Assembly (NCBI GenBank): GCA_033763555.1
Contig: JANRKK010000006.1
Span: forward strand, 1-12,528
Direction of reading: 5' to 3'
Source of the DNA: JALYJG01 sp033763555
GTDB taxonomy: Bacteria; Pseudomonadota; Alphaproteobacteria; UBA9219
DNA: 12,528 nt
A program made the position numbers and the translations under genes. The notes under the pieces are model-generated. The model saw only the letters and a list, made by a program, of their open reading frames with translations. It had not been told where the DNA came from and searched no databases. Shown here in pieces: positions 1 through 6,041 of the stretch. The stretch's first letter is position 1; every line of letters starts with the position of its first letter.

Positions 1-82
1 CCTCACCCTCCCCGCTTCGCGGGGCTCTTCCCTCTCCCCCCATGGGGGGAGAGGGTGCCGAGCGCATGCGAGGCGGGTGAGG
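1..82. repeat. GC-rich multi-hairpin palindromic intergenic element upstream of lptB
   Basis: The two ends are inverted repeats: CCTCACCC at 1-8 matches GGGTGAGG at 75-82. Between them sit a hairpin at 10-24 (6-bp stem CCCCGC/GCGGGG, loop TTC), a perfect 26-bp palindrome at 30-55 centred on CATG, and a short 8-bp palindrome at 63-70 (CGCATGCG). Folded, this gives a closed stem with two or three arms. The architecture resembles REP/MITE-like dispersed intergenic repeats. No T-run follows the arms, so it does not look like a simple terminator. The left boundary is uncertain because the window begins here and the element may extend further. Confidence 0.6.
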
Positions 83-120
83 GGGGTTACTTATGCGCTT
101 TGTACTGGAAGAATCCCGTA

Positions 121-918
121 ATGAAAAAACGTTCAGGCAAAATCATCCCCTTTGGCGGGGAAGAAGACAGGGGCCCGCCGCCCAAAGCCTCGCGCGAGCA
201 TGGCCTCGTCGCCGAGCATCTGGGCAAACAATATAACCGCCGTCCCGTCGTGCATGATGTCAGTCTGGCTTTGCAGCGCGGCGAGGTGGTGGGGCTGCTC
301 GGCCCCAACGGCGCGGGCAAGACGACCTGTTTTTATCTGGTGATGGGTCTGGTCGCGCCGGATACCGGTTCCATTTGGATTGACGGCGTGAATGCTACCG
401 GCTTCCCGATGTATCGCCGCGCGCGGCTCGGCCTCGGCTATTTGCCGCAGGAAGCTTCGATTTTCCGCGGGCTTTCGGTGGAGGATAATATCCGCGCCGT
501 TCTGGAAGTGATCGAACCCGATTACGATACGCGCGAAATGATGCTGAATGAATTGCTGGCCGAATTCGGCATCACCCATCTGCGTCGCGCTCCGGCGCTG
601 GCCCTTTCGGGCGGGGAGCGGCGGCGTCTGGAAATCGCCCGGGCCCTGGCTTCGCAGCCGCATTTTGTCCTGCTGGATGAACCTTTTGCTGGCATCGACC
701 CCATCGCGCTCGGCGATATCCGCGACCTCGTCGTGCATCTGCGCGACCGCGGCATCGGCGTGCTGATCACCGATCATAACGTGCGCGCGACTTTGGAAAT
801 CGTTGACCGCGCCTACATCATCCATGATGGCCGCGTTCTGATGGAAGGCCTGCCGCAGGAGATCGTCGACCATGCCGATGTGCGGCGGGTTTATCTCGGC
901 GACGAATTCAGGATGTAA
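121..918 (+). CDS. lptB: LPS export ABC transporter ATP-binding protein LptB
   Basis: LptB is the cytoplasmic ATPase of the LptB2FG complex, which extracts lipopolysaccharide from the inner membrane and drives it along the LptC-LptA bridge to the outer membrane. The 265-residue product has Walker A GPNGAGKT (61-68), Q-loop Q110, signature LSGGE (162-166), Walker B with LLDEP (184-188) followed by FAGIDPI, and switch His219 in TDHNVR. FAGIDPI, TDHNVR and the YLG-x-x-F ending are typical of LptB and separate it from related branched-chain amino-acid ATPases. I chose ATG 121 because GGAAG lies 9 nt upstream. The longer GTG start at 55 would begin inside the palindromic element and add 22 unconserved residues. 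The ABC domain starts near residue 29, so about 28 basic, Pro/Gly-rich residues precede it; E. coli LptB lacks them. Related genomes often have lptC/lptA upstream, but that region is outside the window. Confidence 0.95.
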   Translation: MKKRSGKIIPFGGEEDRGPPPKASREHGLVAEHLGKQYNRRPVVHDVSLALQRGEVVGLLGPNGAGKTTCFYLVMGLVAPDTGSIWIDGVNATGFPMYRRARLGLGYLPQEASIFRGLSVEDNIRAVLEVIEPDYDTREMMLNELLAEFGITHLRRAPALALSGGERRRLEIARALASQPHFVLLDEPFAGIDPIALGDIRDLVVHLRDRGIGVLITDHNVRATLEIVDRAYIIHDGRVLMEGLPQEIVDHADVRRVYLGDEFRM

Positions 919-950
919 AGACGAACATCCGGATTTTATTTTGAATTTTT
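911..950 (+). terminator. Rho-independent terminator of lptB, overlapping its stop codon
   Basis: GGATGT (911-916) pairs with ACATCC (925-930) around an 8-nt loop. A T-rich stretch follows (ATTTTATTTTG from 933, then ATTTTT by 950). The lptB stop codon TAA (916-918) lies at the top of the stem and in the loop. The stem is only 6 bp, so strength is uncertain. Read from the minus strand, the hairpin is not followed by a T-run, so it should act mainly on lptB transcripts. Confidence 0.55.
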
Positions 951-1232
951 AGGAAAGCCGGGCTTTACAAAAAAAGCTGGCCTTGCCGGTAAGGTCTCTG
1001 CAAGAGCGAGCAGGACCGGCGGCGGTTCCCGGTCAAGCTGCAAGAAAAGAGATAAAGACAGGGAATCTTCCGGAGGTCCGACAATCAGAACGGCGTCAAA
1101 GGGAGAGCCGGGGCTCAGAAATTTTTCGGCCTTGGCTGCAGCTTCCTCGAGATGGCGCCCGGCGCGGCTGTCCAAATACTTGAGAATTTCTTCGATTGCC
1201 CGTCGGCTATCAAGACGAACAGGGTGGGTCAC
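936..1232 (-). CDS. Small uncharacterised protein gene directly downstream of guaB
   Basis: I do not recognise this 98-residue product. The reading frame starts with GTG at 1232, 2 nt after the guaB stop. GAAGG, inside the end of guaB, lies about 6 nt upstream of the GTG, so the gene is probably translated from the guaB transcript. Codon third positions look coding-like. The stop falls in the T-rich tail of the lptB terminator, 17 bp from the convergent lptB gene. The N-terminal third is a charged, probably helical segment (residues 8-40). A hydrophobic strand-like stretch (FDAVLIVG, about 45-52), a Leu/Ser-rich helix, a second hydrophobic strand (PPVLLALA) and FFVKPGF near the end follow. 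That order loosely recalls the second half of a response-regulator receiver domain, but no phospho-acceptor Asp stands in the expected place. There is no signal peptide or membrane segment. It is probably a real gene, function unknown. Confidence 0.6.
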   Translation of the reverse strand: MTHPVRLDSRRAIEEILKYLDSRAGRHLEEAAAKAEKFLSPGSPFDAVLIVGPPEDSLSLSLFLQLDREPPPVLLALAETLPARPAFFVKPGFPKNSK

Positions 1233-1234
1233 GT

Positions 1235-2698
1235 TTAGCCTTCGCTCCAGTAATTCGGCGCTTCGGCGGTGATCTGCACGTCATGCACATGGCTTTCGCG
1301 CAGGCCAGCGCCGGTGATGCGGACGAATTTGGCGTTCTTTTTTAAATCCGGAATGGAGGCCGCGCCGGTGTAACCCATCGCCGCGCGCAACCCGCCGATC
1401 ATCTGGTGAATAATCCGCGCCGCCGGGCCTTTATAGGGCACGCGGCCTTCGATGCCTTCGGGCACCAGCTTGGACGGGTCACCGGATTTCTGGAAATAAC
1501 GGTCGGCGCTGCCCCCTGCCATGGCGCCCATGCTGCCCATGCCGCGGTAATTTTTATAGGAGCGTCCGTGGAACATCACCACGTCGCCCGGCGCTTCGTC
1601 GGTGCCCGCGAGCAGCGAGCCGATCATCACCGCATCCGCGCCAGCGCCGATTGCCTTGGCAATTTCGCCGGAATAGCGGATGCCGCCATCGGCGATGACG
1701 GGAATATTTTGTTTGCGGCAGGCTTCGGCGATGTCCATGACGGCTGTTAATTGCGGTACGCCCACGCCCGCGACAATGCGCGTGGTACAGATGGAGCCGG
1801 GGCCGATGCCGACCTTCACTGCATCCGCGCCTGCATCGATAAGGGCTTTCGCCGCGTCCGCCGTGGCGATATTGCCCGCCATTACGGCAGTGCCGTTGGA
1901 GCGTTTACGCACTTCTTTCACCTGGTCGAGCACGCGTGAGGAATGGCCATGCGCCGTATCGACGACGATGACATCGACGCCCGCTTCCATCAGCGCTTCG
2001 GCGCGCGTCAGTCCATCCGCACCGGTACCGACGGCGGCGGCGGCGCGCAGTCGACCGCGCTCGTCCTTGCAGGCGTCGGGATGCAGATGCGCTTTTTCGA
2101 TATCCTTGACGGTGATCAGGCCGATGCAGCGATAGGCTTTATCGACGACCAGAAGTTTTTCGATGCGATGCCTGTGGAGGAGTTGCTTTGCCTCACTCTG
2201 CTCGACGCCTTCCTTGACGGTGACAAGGTTGTTTTTCGTCATCAGCTCGGCAACAGGTTGCTGCATATTGCTGGCGAAGCGCACATCGCGGTTGGTGAGA
2301 ATGCCGACGAGTTTGCCGGAAGGCTGCTCGACCACCGGAATGCCGGAGATACGAAAATCCGCCATCAACCGCAGGGCGGAGGCCAACGGCGCGTCGGGCG
2401 TGATGGTGATCGGGTTGACGACCATGCCGGATTCATAACGCTTCACCTTGCGCACTTCCTCGGCCTGATCGGCGGGTGTCATGTTGCGATGGATGACGCC
2501 GATGCCGCCAGCCTGAGCAAGGGCAATGGCCAGGCCGCTTTCCGTCACCGTATCCATCGCGGCGGAAACAAGCGGAATGCCGAGCGTGATGTCGCGGGTC
2601 AGGCGCGTGGCGGTGGAAACATCGGCGGGCAGCACGCTGCTGGCCGCGGGCACCAGCAGCACATCGTCAAACGTTAAAGCTTCGCGGAAATCGGCCAT
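1235..2698 (-). CDS. guaB: Inosine-5'-monophosphate dehydrogenase
   Basis: GuaB oxidises IMP to XMP with NAD+, the committed step of guanine nucleotide synthesis in the cytoplasm; GuaA then makes GMP. The 487-residue protein has the standard bacterial length. The N-terminal TIM-barrel part contains LTFDDVLLVPA (8-18) and the SAAMDTVTE segment. Tandem CBS domains follow at about 92-205, and the barrel then resumes. The catalytic loop GPGSICTT (299-306) carries nucleophile Cys304. IADGGIRYSG (335-344) is the phosphate/substrate-binding segment. The mobile flap has the Arg-Tyr pair in ADRYFQ (R400, Y401). The start is ATG 2698, with a GAGGGGG Shine-Dalgarno stretch about 9 nt upstream. It is the first gene of a two-gene unit with the small gene at 936-1232. 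It is divergent from trmFO across a repeat-containing gap. I see no purine riboswitch in the short leader. Confidence 0.98.
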   Translation of the reverse strand: MADFREALTFDDVLLVPAASSVLPADVSTATRLTRDITLGIPLVSAAMDTVTESGLAIALAQAGGIGVIHRNMTPADQAEEVRKVKRYESGMVVNPITITPDAPLASALRLMADFRISGIPVVEQPSGKLVGILTNRDVRFASNMQQPVAELMTKNNLVTVKEGVEQSEAKQLLHRHRIEKLLVVDKAYRCIGLITVKDIEKAHLHPDACKDERGRLRAAAAVGTGADGLTRAEALMEAGVDVIVVDTAHGHSSRVLDQVKEVRKRSNGTAVMAGNIATADAAKALIDAGADAVKVGIGPGSICTTRIVAGVGVPQLTAVMDIAEACRKQNIPVIADGGIRYSGEIAKAIGAGADAVMIGSLLAGTDEAPGDVVMFHGRSYKNYRGMGSMGAMAGGSADRYFQKSGDPSKLVPEGIEGRVPYKGPAARIIHQMIGGLRAAMGYTGAASIPDLKKNAKFVRITGAGLRESHVHDVQITAEAPNYWSEG

Positions 2699-2737
2699 CG
2701 CGGTCTACCCCCTCAGGGTTCCAATAGATGGCGGGTA

Positions 2738-2765
2738 TGTATAGCTTAGACAACGTGAAAGTAAA
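2738..2765 (-). promoter_or_regulatory. Candidate sigma-70 promoter for guaB
   Basis: Reading the minus strand, a -35-like TTTACT (2760-2765) and a -10-like TATACA (2738-2743) are separated by 16 bp and lie about 40 bp upstream of the guaB start. Each hexamer matches the consensus at four of six positions, so this is only the best candidate in the gap. Confidence 0.35.
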
Positions 2766-2793
2766 AATGTTTTATATGCTTGATAATATTGGT

Positions 2794-2913
2794 GTTCCCC
2801 TCCCCTTGCGGGAGGGGTTAGGGGAGGGGTAAAAGCACCCCTCACCTGCGAAAACTAAGGCGTTACTACGTAACACCAAGTTTTCGCTTCCTCTCCCGCA
2901 GGGGGAGAGGAAC
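2794..2913. repeat. About 120-bp composite palindromic element between guaB and trmFO
   Basis: The ends are imperfect inverted repeats: GTTCCCCTCCCC on the left and the complement of GTTCCTCTCCCC on the right, with one mismatch in 12. Inside are four hairpins. One is at 2797-2817 (8-bp stem, CCCCTCCC). A second is at 2824-2843 (7-bp stem, GAGGGGT/ACCCCTC). A third, less GC-rich, is at 2848-2887 (GCGAAAACT/AGTTTTCGC, with an inner GTTAC/GTAAC). The fourth is at 2888-2912 (10-bp stem TTCCTCTCCC). Its layout and vocabulary (CCTCACC, CCTCTCCC/GGGAGAGG) match the element at 1-82, suggesting the same family. It carries no coding sequence. No convincing target-site duplication is visible. It ends 18 bp before the trmFO start and so would be in that gene's 5' leader. 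Confidence 0.65.
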
Positions 2914-2931
2914 GCATTTTAAGCGGCCTTT

Positions 2932-4305
2932 ATGATTAAAAATTCAACCTCAAAATCCGTTCACATCATCGGTGCAGGGCTTGCGGGCAGCGAGGCGGCC
3001 TGGCAACTGGCGCAGGCGGGTGTGCCCGTCACTTTGCATGAAATGCGGCCCGTGCGCGCGACCGAGGCGCATCAGACGGACAAATGCGCCGAGCTGGTCT
3101 GCTCCAACTCTTTCCGTTCCGACGACAGCGACAGCAATGCCGTCGGTCTGCTGCATGATGAAATGCGCCGCTGCAATTCGCTGATCATGAGCGCGGCCGA
3201 TAAAAATCAGGTTCCGGCGGGTGGTGCGTTGGCGGTCGACCGCGAAAATTTTGCGCAGGCGGTAACGCAGGCGCTGGAAGCACATCCGCTAGTCACGATG
3301 ATGCGGGAAGAATTGCCTGCACTGCCGGATGAGGCAACGGGTTGGGAGCAGGTTATTGTCGCAACCGGGCCTTTGACATCGCCTTCACTGGCGGAATCCA
3401 TCCGCGCTTTGACGGGCCTGGACTCGCTGGCGTTTTTTGATGCCATCGCGCCTATCGTCCATCACGATAGCATCGATATGTCCAAAGCCTGGATGCAGTC
3501 GCGCTATGACAAGGTCGGTCCCGGCGGCACGGGGGCGGATTACATCAACTGCCCGATGGACAGGGAGCAGTATGAAAATTTTATCCGTGAACTTCTTGCC
3601 GCACCCAAGACTGAATTCAAGGAATGGGAAAAAAATACGCCTTACTTTGAAGGTTGTTTGCCGATCGAGGTGATGGCCTCGCGCGGCGTCGATACGCTGC
3701 GCTTCGGGCCGATGAAGCCCGTTGGCCTCACCGATCCCAACACGGGCAAGCGGCCCCATGCGGTCATCCAGCTGCGGCAGGATAACGCGCTCGGCACGCT
3801 CTATAATCTTGTCGGTTTCCAGACCAAGATGAAATATGCCGATCAGACGCGCGTTTTTCGCATGATCCCGGGGCTGGAGAAGGCCGAGTTTGCGCGGCTT
3901 GGCGGGCTGCATCGCAACACCTTTATCAACAGTCCTTTATTGTTGGATGAACAGTTGCGGCTGAAGGCACGGCCATCGATCCGTTTCGCGGGGCAGATCA
4001 CAGGCGTGGAAGGCTATGTCGAAAGCGCGGCGATCGGGTTATTGGCGGGACGTTTTGCTGCCGCTGCGCATCAAGGAATCGATGCGGTTTCACCGCCGCG
4101 CACCACGGCGCTTGGCGCCTTGCTTGCGCATATCACCGGGAACGCCGAAGCCGAAACTTTCCAGCCGATGAATGTGAATTTCGGCCTGTTCCCGCCCATC
4201 GAAGCGCGCGGCGGCAAGGAACGCAAGCTCGCCTATACTCGGCGCGCGAAAAGGGATTTGGGGGTATGGCTCGACGAACAGACTCCCTATAAGGAAGCTG
4301 TTTAG
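2932..4305 (+). CDS. trmFO: Methylenetetrahydrofolate--tRNA-(uracil-5-)-methyltransferase TrmFO
   Basis: TrmFO makes 5-methyluridine at position 54 of the tRNA T-loop, using methylenetetrahydrofolate as carbon donor and FADH2 as reductant. It replaces SAM-dependent TrmA in many alphaproteobacteria and Gram-positives. The 457-residue protein begins with an FAD-binding Rossmann motif, GAGLAGSEAA (14-23). The family hallmark AELVCSNSFRSD carries Cys57, and FEGCLPIEVMA carries Cys242; these match the two redox/catalytic cysteines known for the family. KPVGLTDP and the C-terminal FPPIE segment also fit. Length is normal and the frame is intact. The start ATG 2932 is supported by the conserved N-terminus, but no clear Shine-Dalgarno sequence precedes it. 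The preceding 120 bp is the palindromic element. A weak extended -10-like TGATAATAT (2781-2789) lies before that element. trmFO converges with the sulP-type gene, with 9 bp between stops. Confidence 0.97.
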   Translation: MIKNSTSKSVHIIGAGLAGSEAAWQLAQAGVPVTLHEMRPVRATEAHQTDKCAELVCSNSFRSDDSDSNAVGLLHDEMRRCNSLIMSAADKNQVPAGGALAVDRENFAQAVTQALEAHPLVTMMREELPALPDEATGWEQVIVATGPLTSPSLAESIRALTGLDSLAFFDAIAPIVHHDSIDMSKAWMQSRYDKVGPGGTGADYINCPMDREQYENFIRELLAAPKTEFKEWEKNTPYFEGCLPIEVMASRGVDTLRFGPMKPVGLTDPNTGKRPHAVIQLRQDNALGTLYNLVGFQTKMKYADQTRVFRMIPGLEKAEFARLGGLHRNTFINSPLLLDEQLRLKARPSIRFAGQITGVEGYVESAAIGLLAGRFAAAAHQGIDAVSPPRTTALGALLAHITGNAEAETFQPMNVNFGLFPPIEARGGKERKLAYTRRAKRDLGVWLDEQTPYKEAV

Positions 4306-4329
4306 CCGCCGTACTTAAAAGACCGGCGG
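4306..4329. terminator. Possible hairpin terminator between convergent trmFO and sulP genes
   Basis: CCGCCG (4306-4311) pairs with CGGCGG (4324-4329) across a 12-nt loop, spanning the short gap between two convergent stop codons. On the plus strand a T-rich run (CTTTTTGTTTT) appears only about 10 nt later, and on the minus strand there is none. It may slow polymerase but is not a textbook terminator. Confidence 0.3.
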
Positions 4330-6003
4330 GGATTCCACTTTTTGTTTTAGCGCTGCCGCGGCATATTCCAGCGCCTCGGCCATGGTTGGGAAGAAATTCT
4401 CTTCGCCCATATCCTTGATAAAGGTACCGCGCTTCATCATGGAAAGCGGCTGTGCCTTGGCCTCCGCAATCAGCAGGCGGCAATGTTTTTTCTTCAGGGT
4501 TGCAAACAGGCTCTTAAGTTCATCCAGCCCCGAGGTATCCAGATTAACGACATTGCCGATATTCAAAATCAGGAATTTCGGCATTTTCCGTGACGGATCG
4601 CTCAACTCTTCAAGCCGATGAACCGCGCCAAAGAACAAGGAGCCATAAAGGCGGTAGGCTTCTATGCCGCCGTTAAGATGGGCGTGGCCCTCGGCCTCGA
4701 TTTCAGGAACGGGCTCAAGCCGCGTGACGCTCGACATACGCGCCACGAAAAACAGCAAGGCCAGCCCGAGGCCAACTTCAATGGCGACGGTCAGATCGAT
4801 GATAACGGTCAGCGCAAAGACCGTCAGCAGGATGATGCGGTAGTAATTGGTGAAATGCCGCAGCCGGACGAATTCATGCCATTCACCCATATTGTAAGCG
4901 ACGAACAGAAGAATGGCGCCCAGGGTTGCCAGCGGCACATTTTTCGCCAGCGGCGCGGCCACGGCGATGATAGCCAGAAGCGTGAGAGCATGGGTGATGC
5001 CTGCAATCGGCGTTTTTCCGCCCATGCGGATATTGGTGACGGTGCGTGCGATGGTGCCCGTCGCAGAATAACCGCCCAGCATCGGTGCGGCGATATTGGC
5101 GATGCCTTGCGCCATCAATTCCTGGTTGGGGTCATGCTTGTCGCCGCTCAGCCCGTCGGCAACGCGCGCGCAAAGAAGCGATTCAATCGCACCCAGCATG
5201 GCAATGGTGATGGTCGGCTGGATCAGATTTTTGATGGTCGCCAGATCGATTGTGGGAATGACAAATTCGGGCAGCGCGGATGGAATGCCGCCGAATTGCG
5301 TGCCGATGGTCTCCACGGGCAGATTCAGAAAACTCACGGCGGCTGTGCCTAAAACCAGGGCAACAATACTGCTGGGAATATATTGCAGGAATTTCAGGCC
5401 GCTTTTTCTCACGAAAACAGGCCAGGTAAACACAATTGCAAGAGACACCAGGCTGAGCGCTATGGTCGGCAGGCTGATGGTATCCAGATGCCCGGCCAGC
5501 GACGCCATTTTCGGAAAGAAATCGGAAGGCAGCTTGTCGATCTTGAGGCCCAGCAGATCCTTGACCTGCGACAGCGCAATCAGAACGGCGATACCGTTGG
5601 TAAAGCCAATAACGATGGAAACGGGCACAAAACGTATCAAGGAGCCCCACCTCAGGAATCCCATCAGGAAAAGAAGAATCCCGGCAAGAATGGTGGAGAT
5701 GATCAGGCCATCGATGCCATATTGCGCCACAATGCCATAAACAATGACGATAAAGGCTCCGGCGGGCCCGCCGATCTGCACTTTCGATCCGCCCAAGGCG
5801 GAAATCAAAAACCCGGCAACAATGGCCGTATAAATCCCTGCTTCGGGCTTGAGGCCGGAGGCAATGGCAAAGGCCATGGCCAAGGGCAGGGCGACGATAC
5901 CAACGGTGATGCCTGCCGCCAGATCACCGACAAAATCCTTGAAGGAATAATCACGGAAAACAGACAGCAGCCGGGGACGGAAGGTGAATTGTGGCAAAAT
6001 CAT
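4315..6003 (-). CDS. SulP (SLC26-like) inorganic anion transporter with C-terminal STAS domain
   Basis: This is an inner-membrane anion transporter of the SulP family, whose members carry sulfate, bicarbonate or dicarboxylates. The substrate cannot be read from the sequence. The 562-residue protein starts with a short cytoplasmic tail and then many hydrophobic segments between about 25 and 420. Family signatures are GLKPEAGIYTAIVAG (50-64) followed by GGSKVQIGGPAGAF (71-84), ESLLCARVADG (274-284), and NQELMAQGIAN with GGYSATGTIART (293-321). A STAS domain occupies about 445-555, with the LDTSGLDEL loop at 488-496. ESLLCARVADG...H followed by NQEL resembles the DauA/YchM-type branch, but I make no substrate assignment. 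The start ATG 6003 has AAGGG 7 nt upstream. It lies 38 bp downstream of mfd on the same strand and is probably co-transcribed with it, although no functional link is known. Confidence 0.93.
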   Translation of the reverse strand: MILPQFTFRPRLLSVFRDYSFKDFVGDLAAGITVGIVALPLAMAFAIASGLKPEAGIYTAIVAGFLISALGGSKVQIGGPAGAFIVIVYGIVAQYGIDGLIISTILAGILLFLMGFLRWGSLIRFVPVSIVIGFTNGIAVLIALSQVKDLLGLKIDKLPSDFFPKMASLAGHLDTISLPTIALSLVSLAIVFTWPVFVRKSGLKFLQYIPSSIVALVLGTAAVSFLNLPVETIGTQFGGIPSALPEFVIPTIDLATIKNLIQPTITIAMLGAIESLLCARVADGLSGDKHDPNQELMAQGIANIAAPMLGGYSATGTIARTVTNIRMGGKTPIAGITHALTLLAIIAVAAPLAKNVPLATLGAILLFVAYNMGEWHEFVRLRHFTNYYRIILLTVFALTVIIDLTVAIEVGLGLALLFFVARMSSVTRLEPVPEIEAEGHAHLNGGIEAYRLYGSLFFGAVHRLEELSDPSRKMPKFLILNIGNVVNLDTSGLDELKSLFATLKKKHCRLLIAEAKAQPLSMMKRGTFIKDMGEENFFPTMAEALEYAAAALKQKVESPPVF

Positions 6004-6019
6004 GGCAGCACCCTTCGTG

Positions 6020-6035
6020 TCAAAGAATCAAAGAA
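6020..6035. repeat. Tandem 8-bp direct repeat in the mfd-sulP gap
   Basis: TCAAAGAA occurs twice back to back (6020-6027 and 6028-6035) in the 38-bp gap between the mfd stop and the sulP start. It is short and may be chance or replication slippage. It does not resemble a terminator. Confidence 0.4.
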
Positions 6036-6041
6036 ACGCTA

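Noticed and set aside
55..120. GTG start at 55 as the N-terminus of LptB
   Set aside because: It begins inside the palindromic element and adds unconserved residues. ATG 121 has its own GGAAG site.
1943..2677. Plus-strand open frame of 244 codons opposite guaB
   Set aside because: It is a shadow of the guaB codons, with low-complexity Asp/Gly/His-rich sequence and no domain.
2699..2793. Purine-type riboswitch or attenuator before guaB
   Set aside because: The leader is too short and shows no aptamer-like conserved junctions; only ordinary promoter-like hexamers and a ribosome binding site are visible.
2794..2913. CRISPR array or tRNA gene in the repeat-rich gap
   Set aside because: There are no regularly spaced direct repeats. 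The hairpins do not fit tRNA arm lengths, and no T-loop consensus is present.
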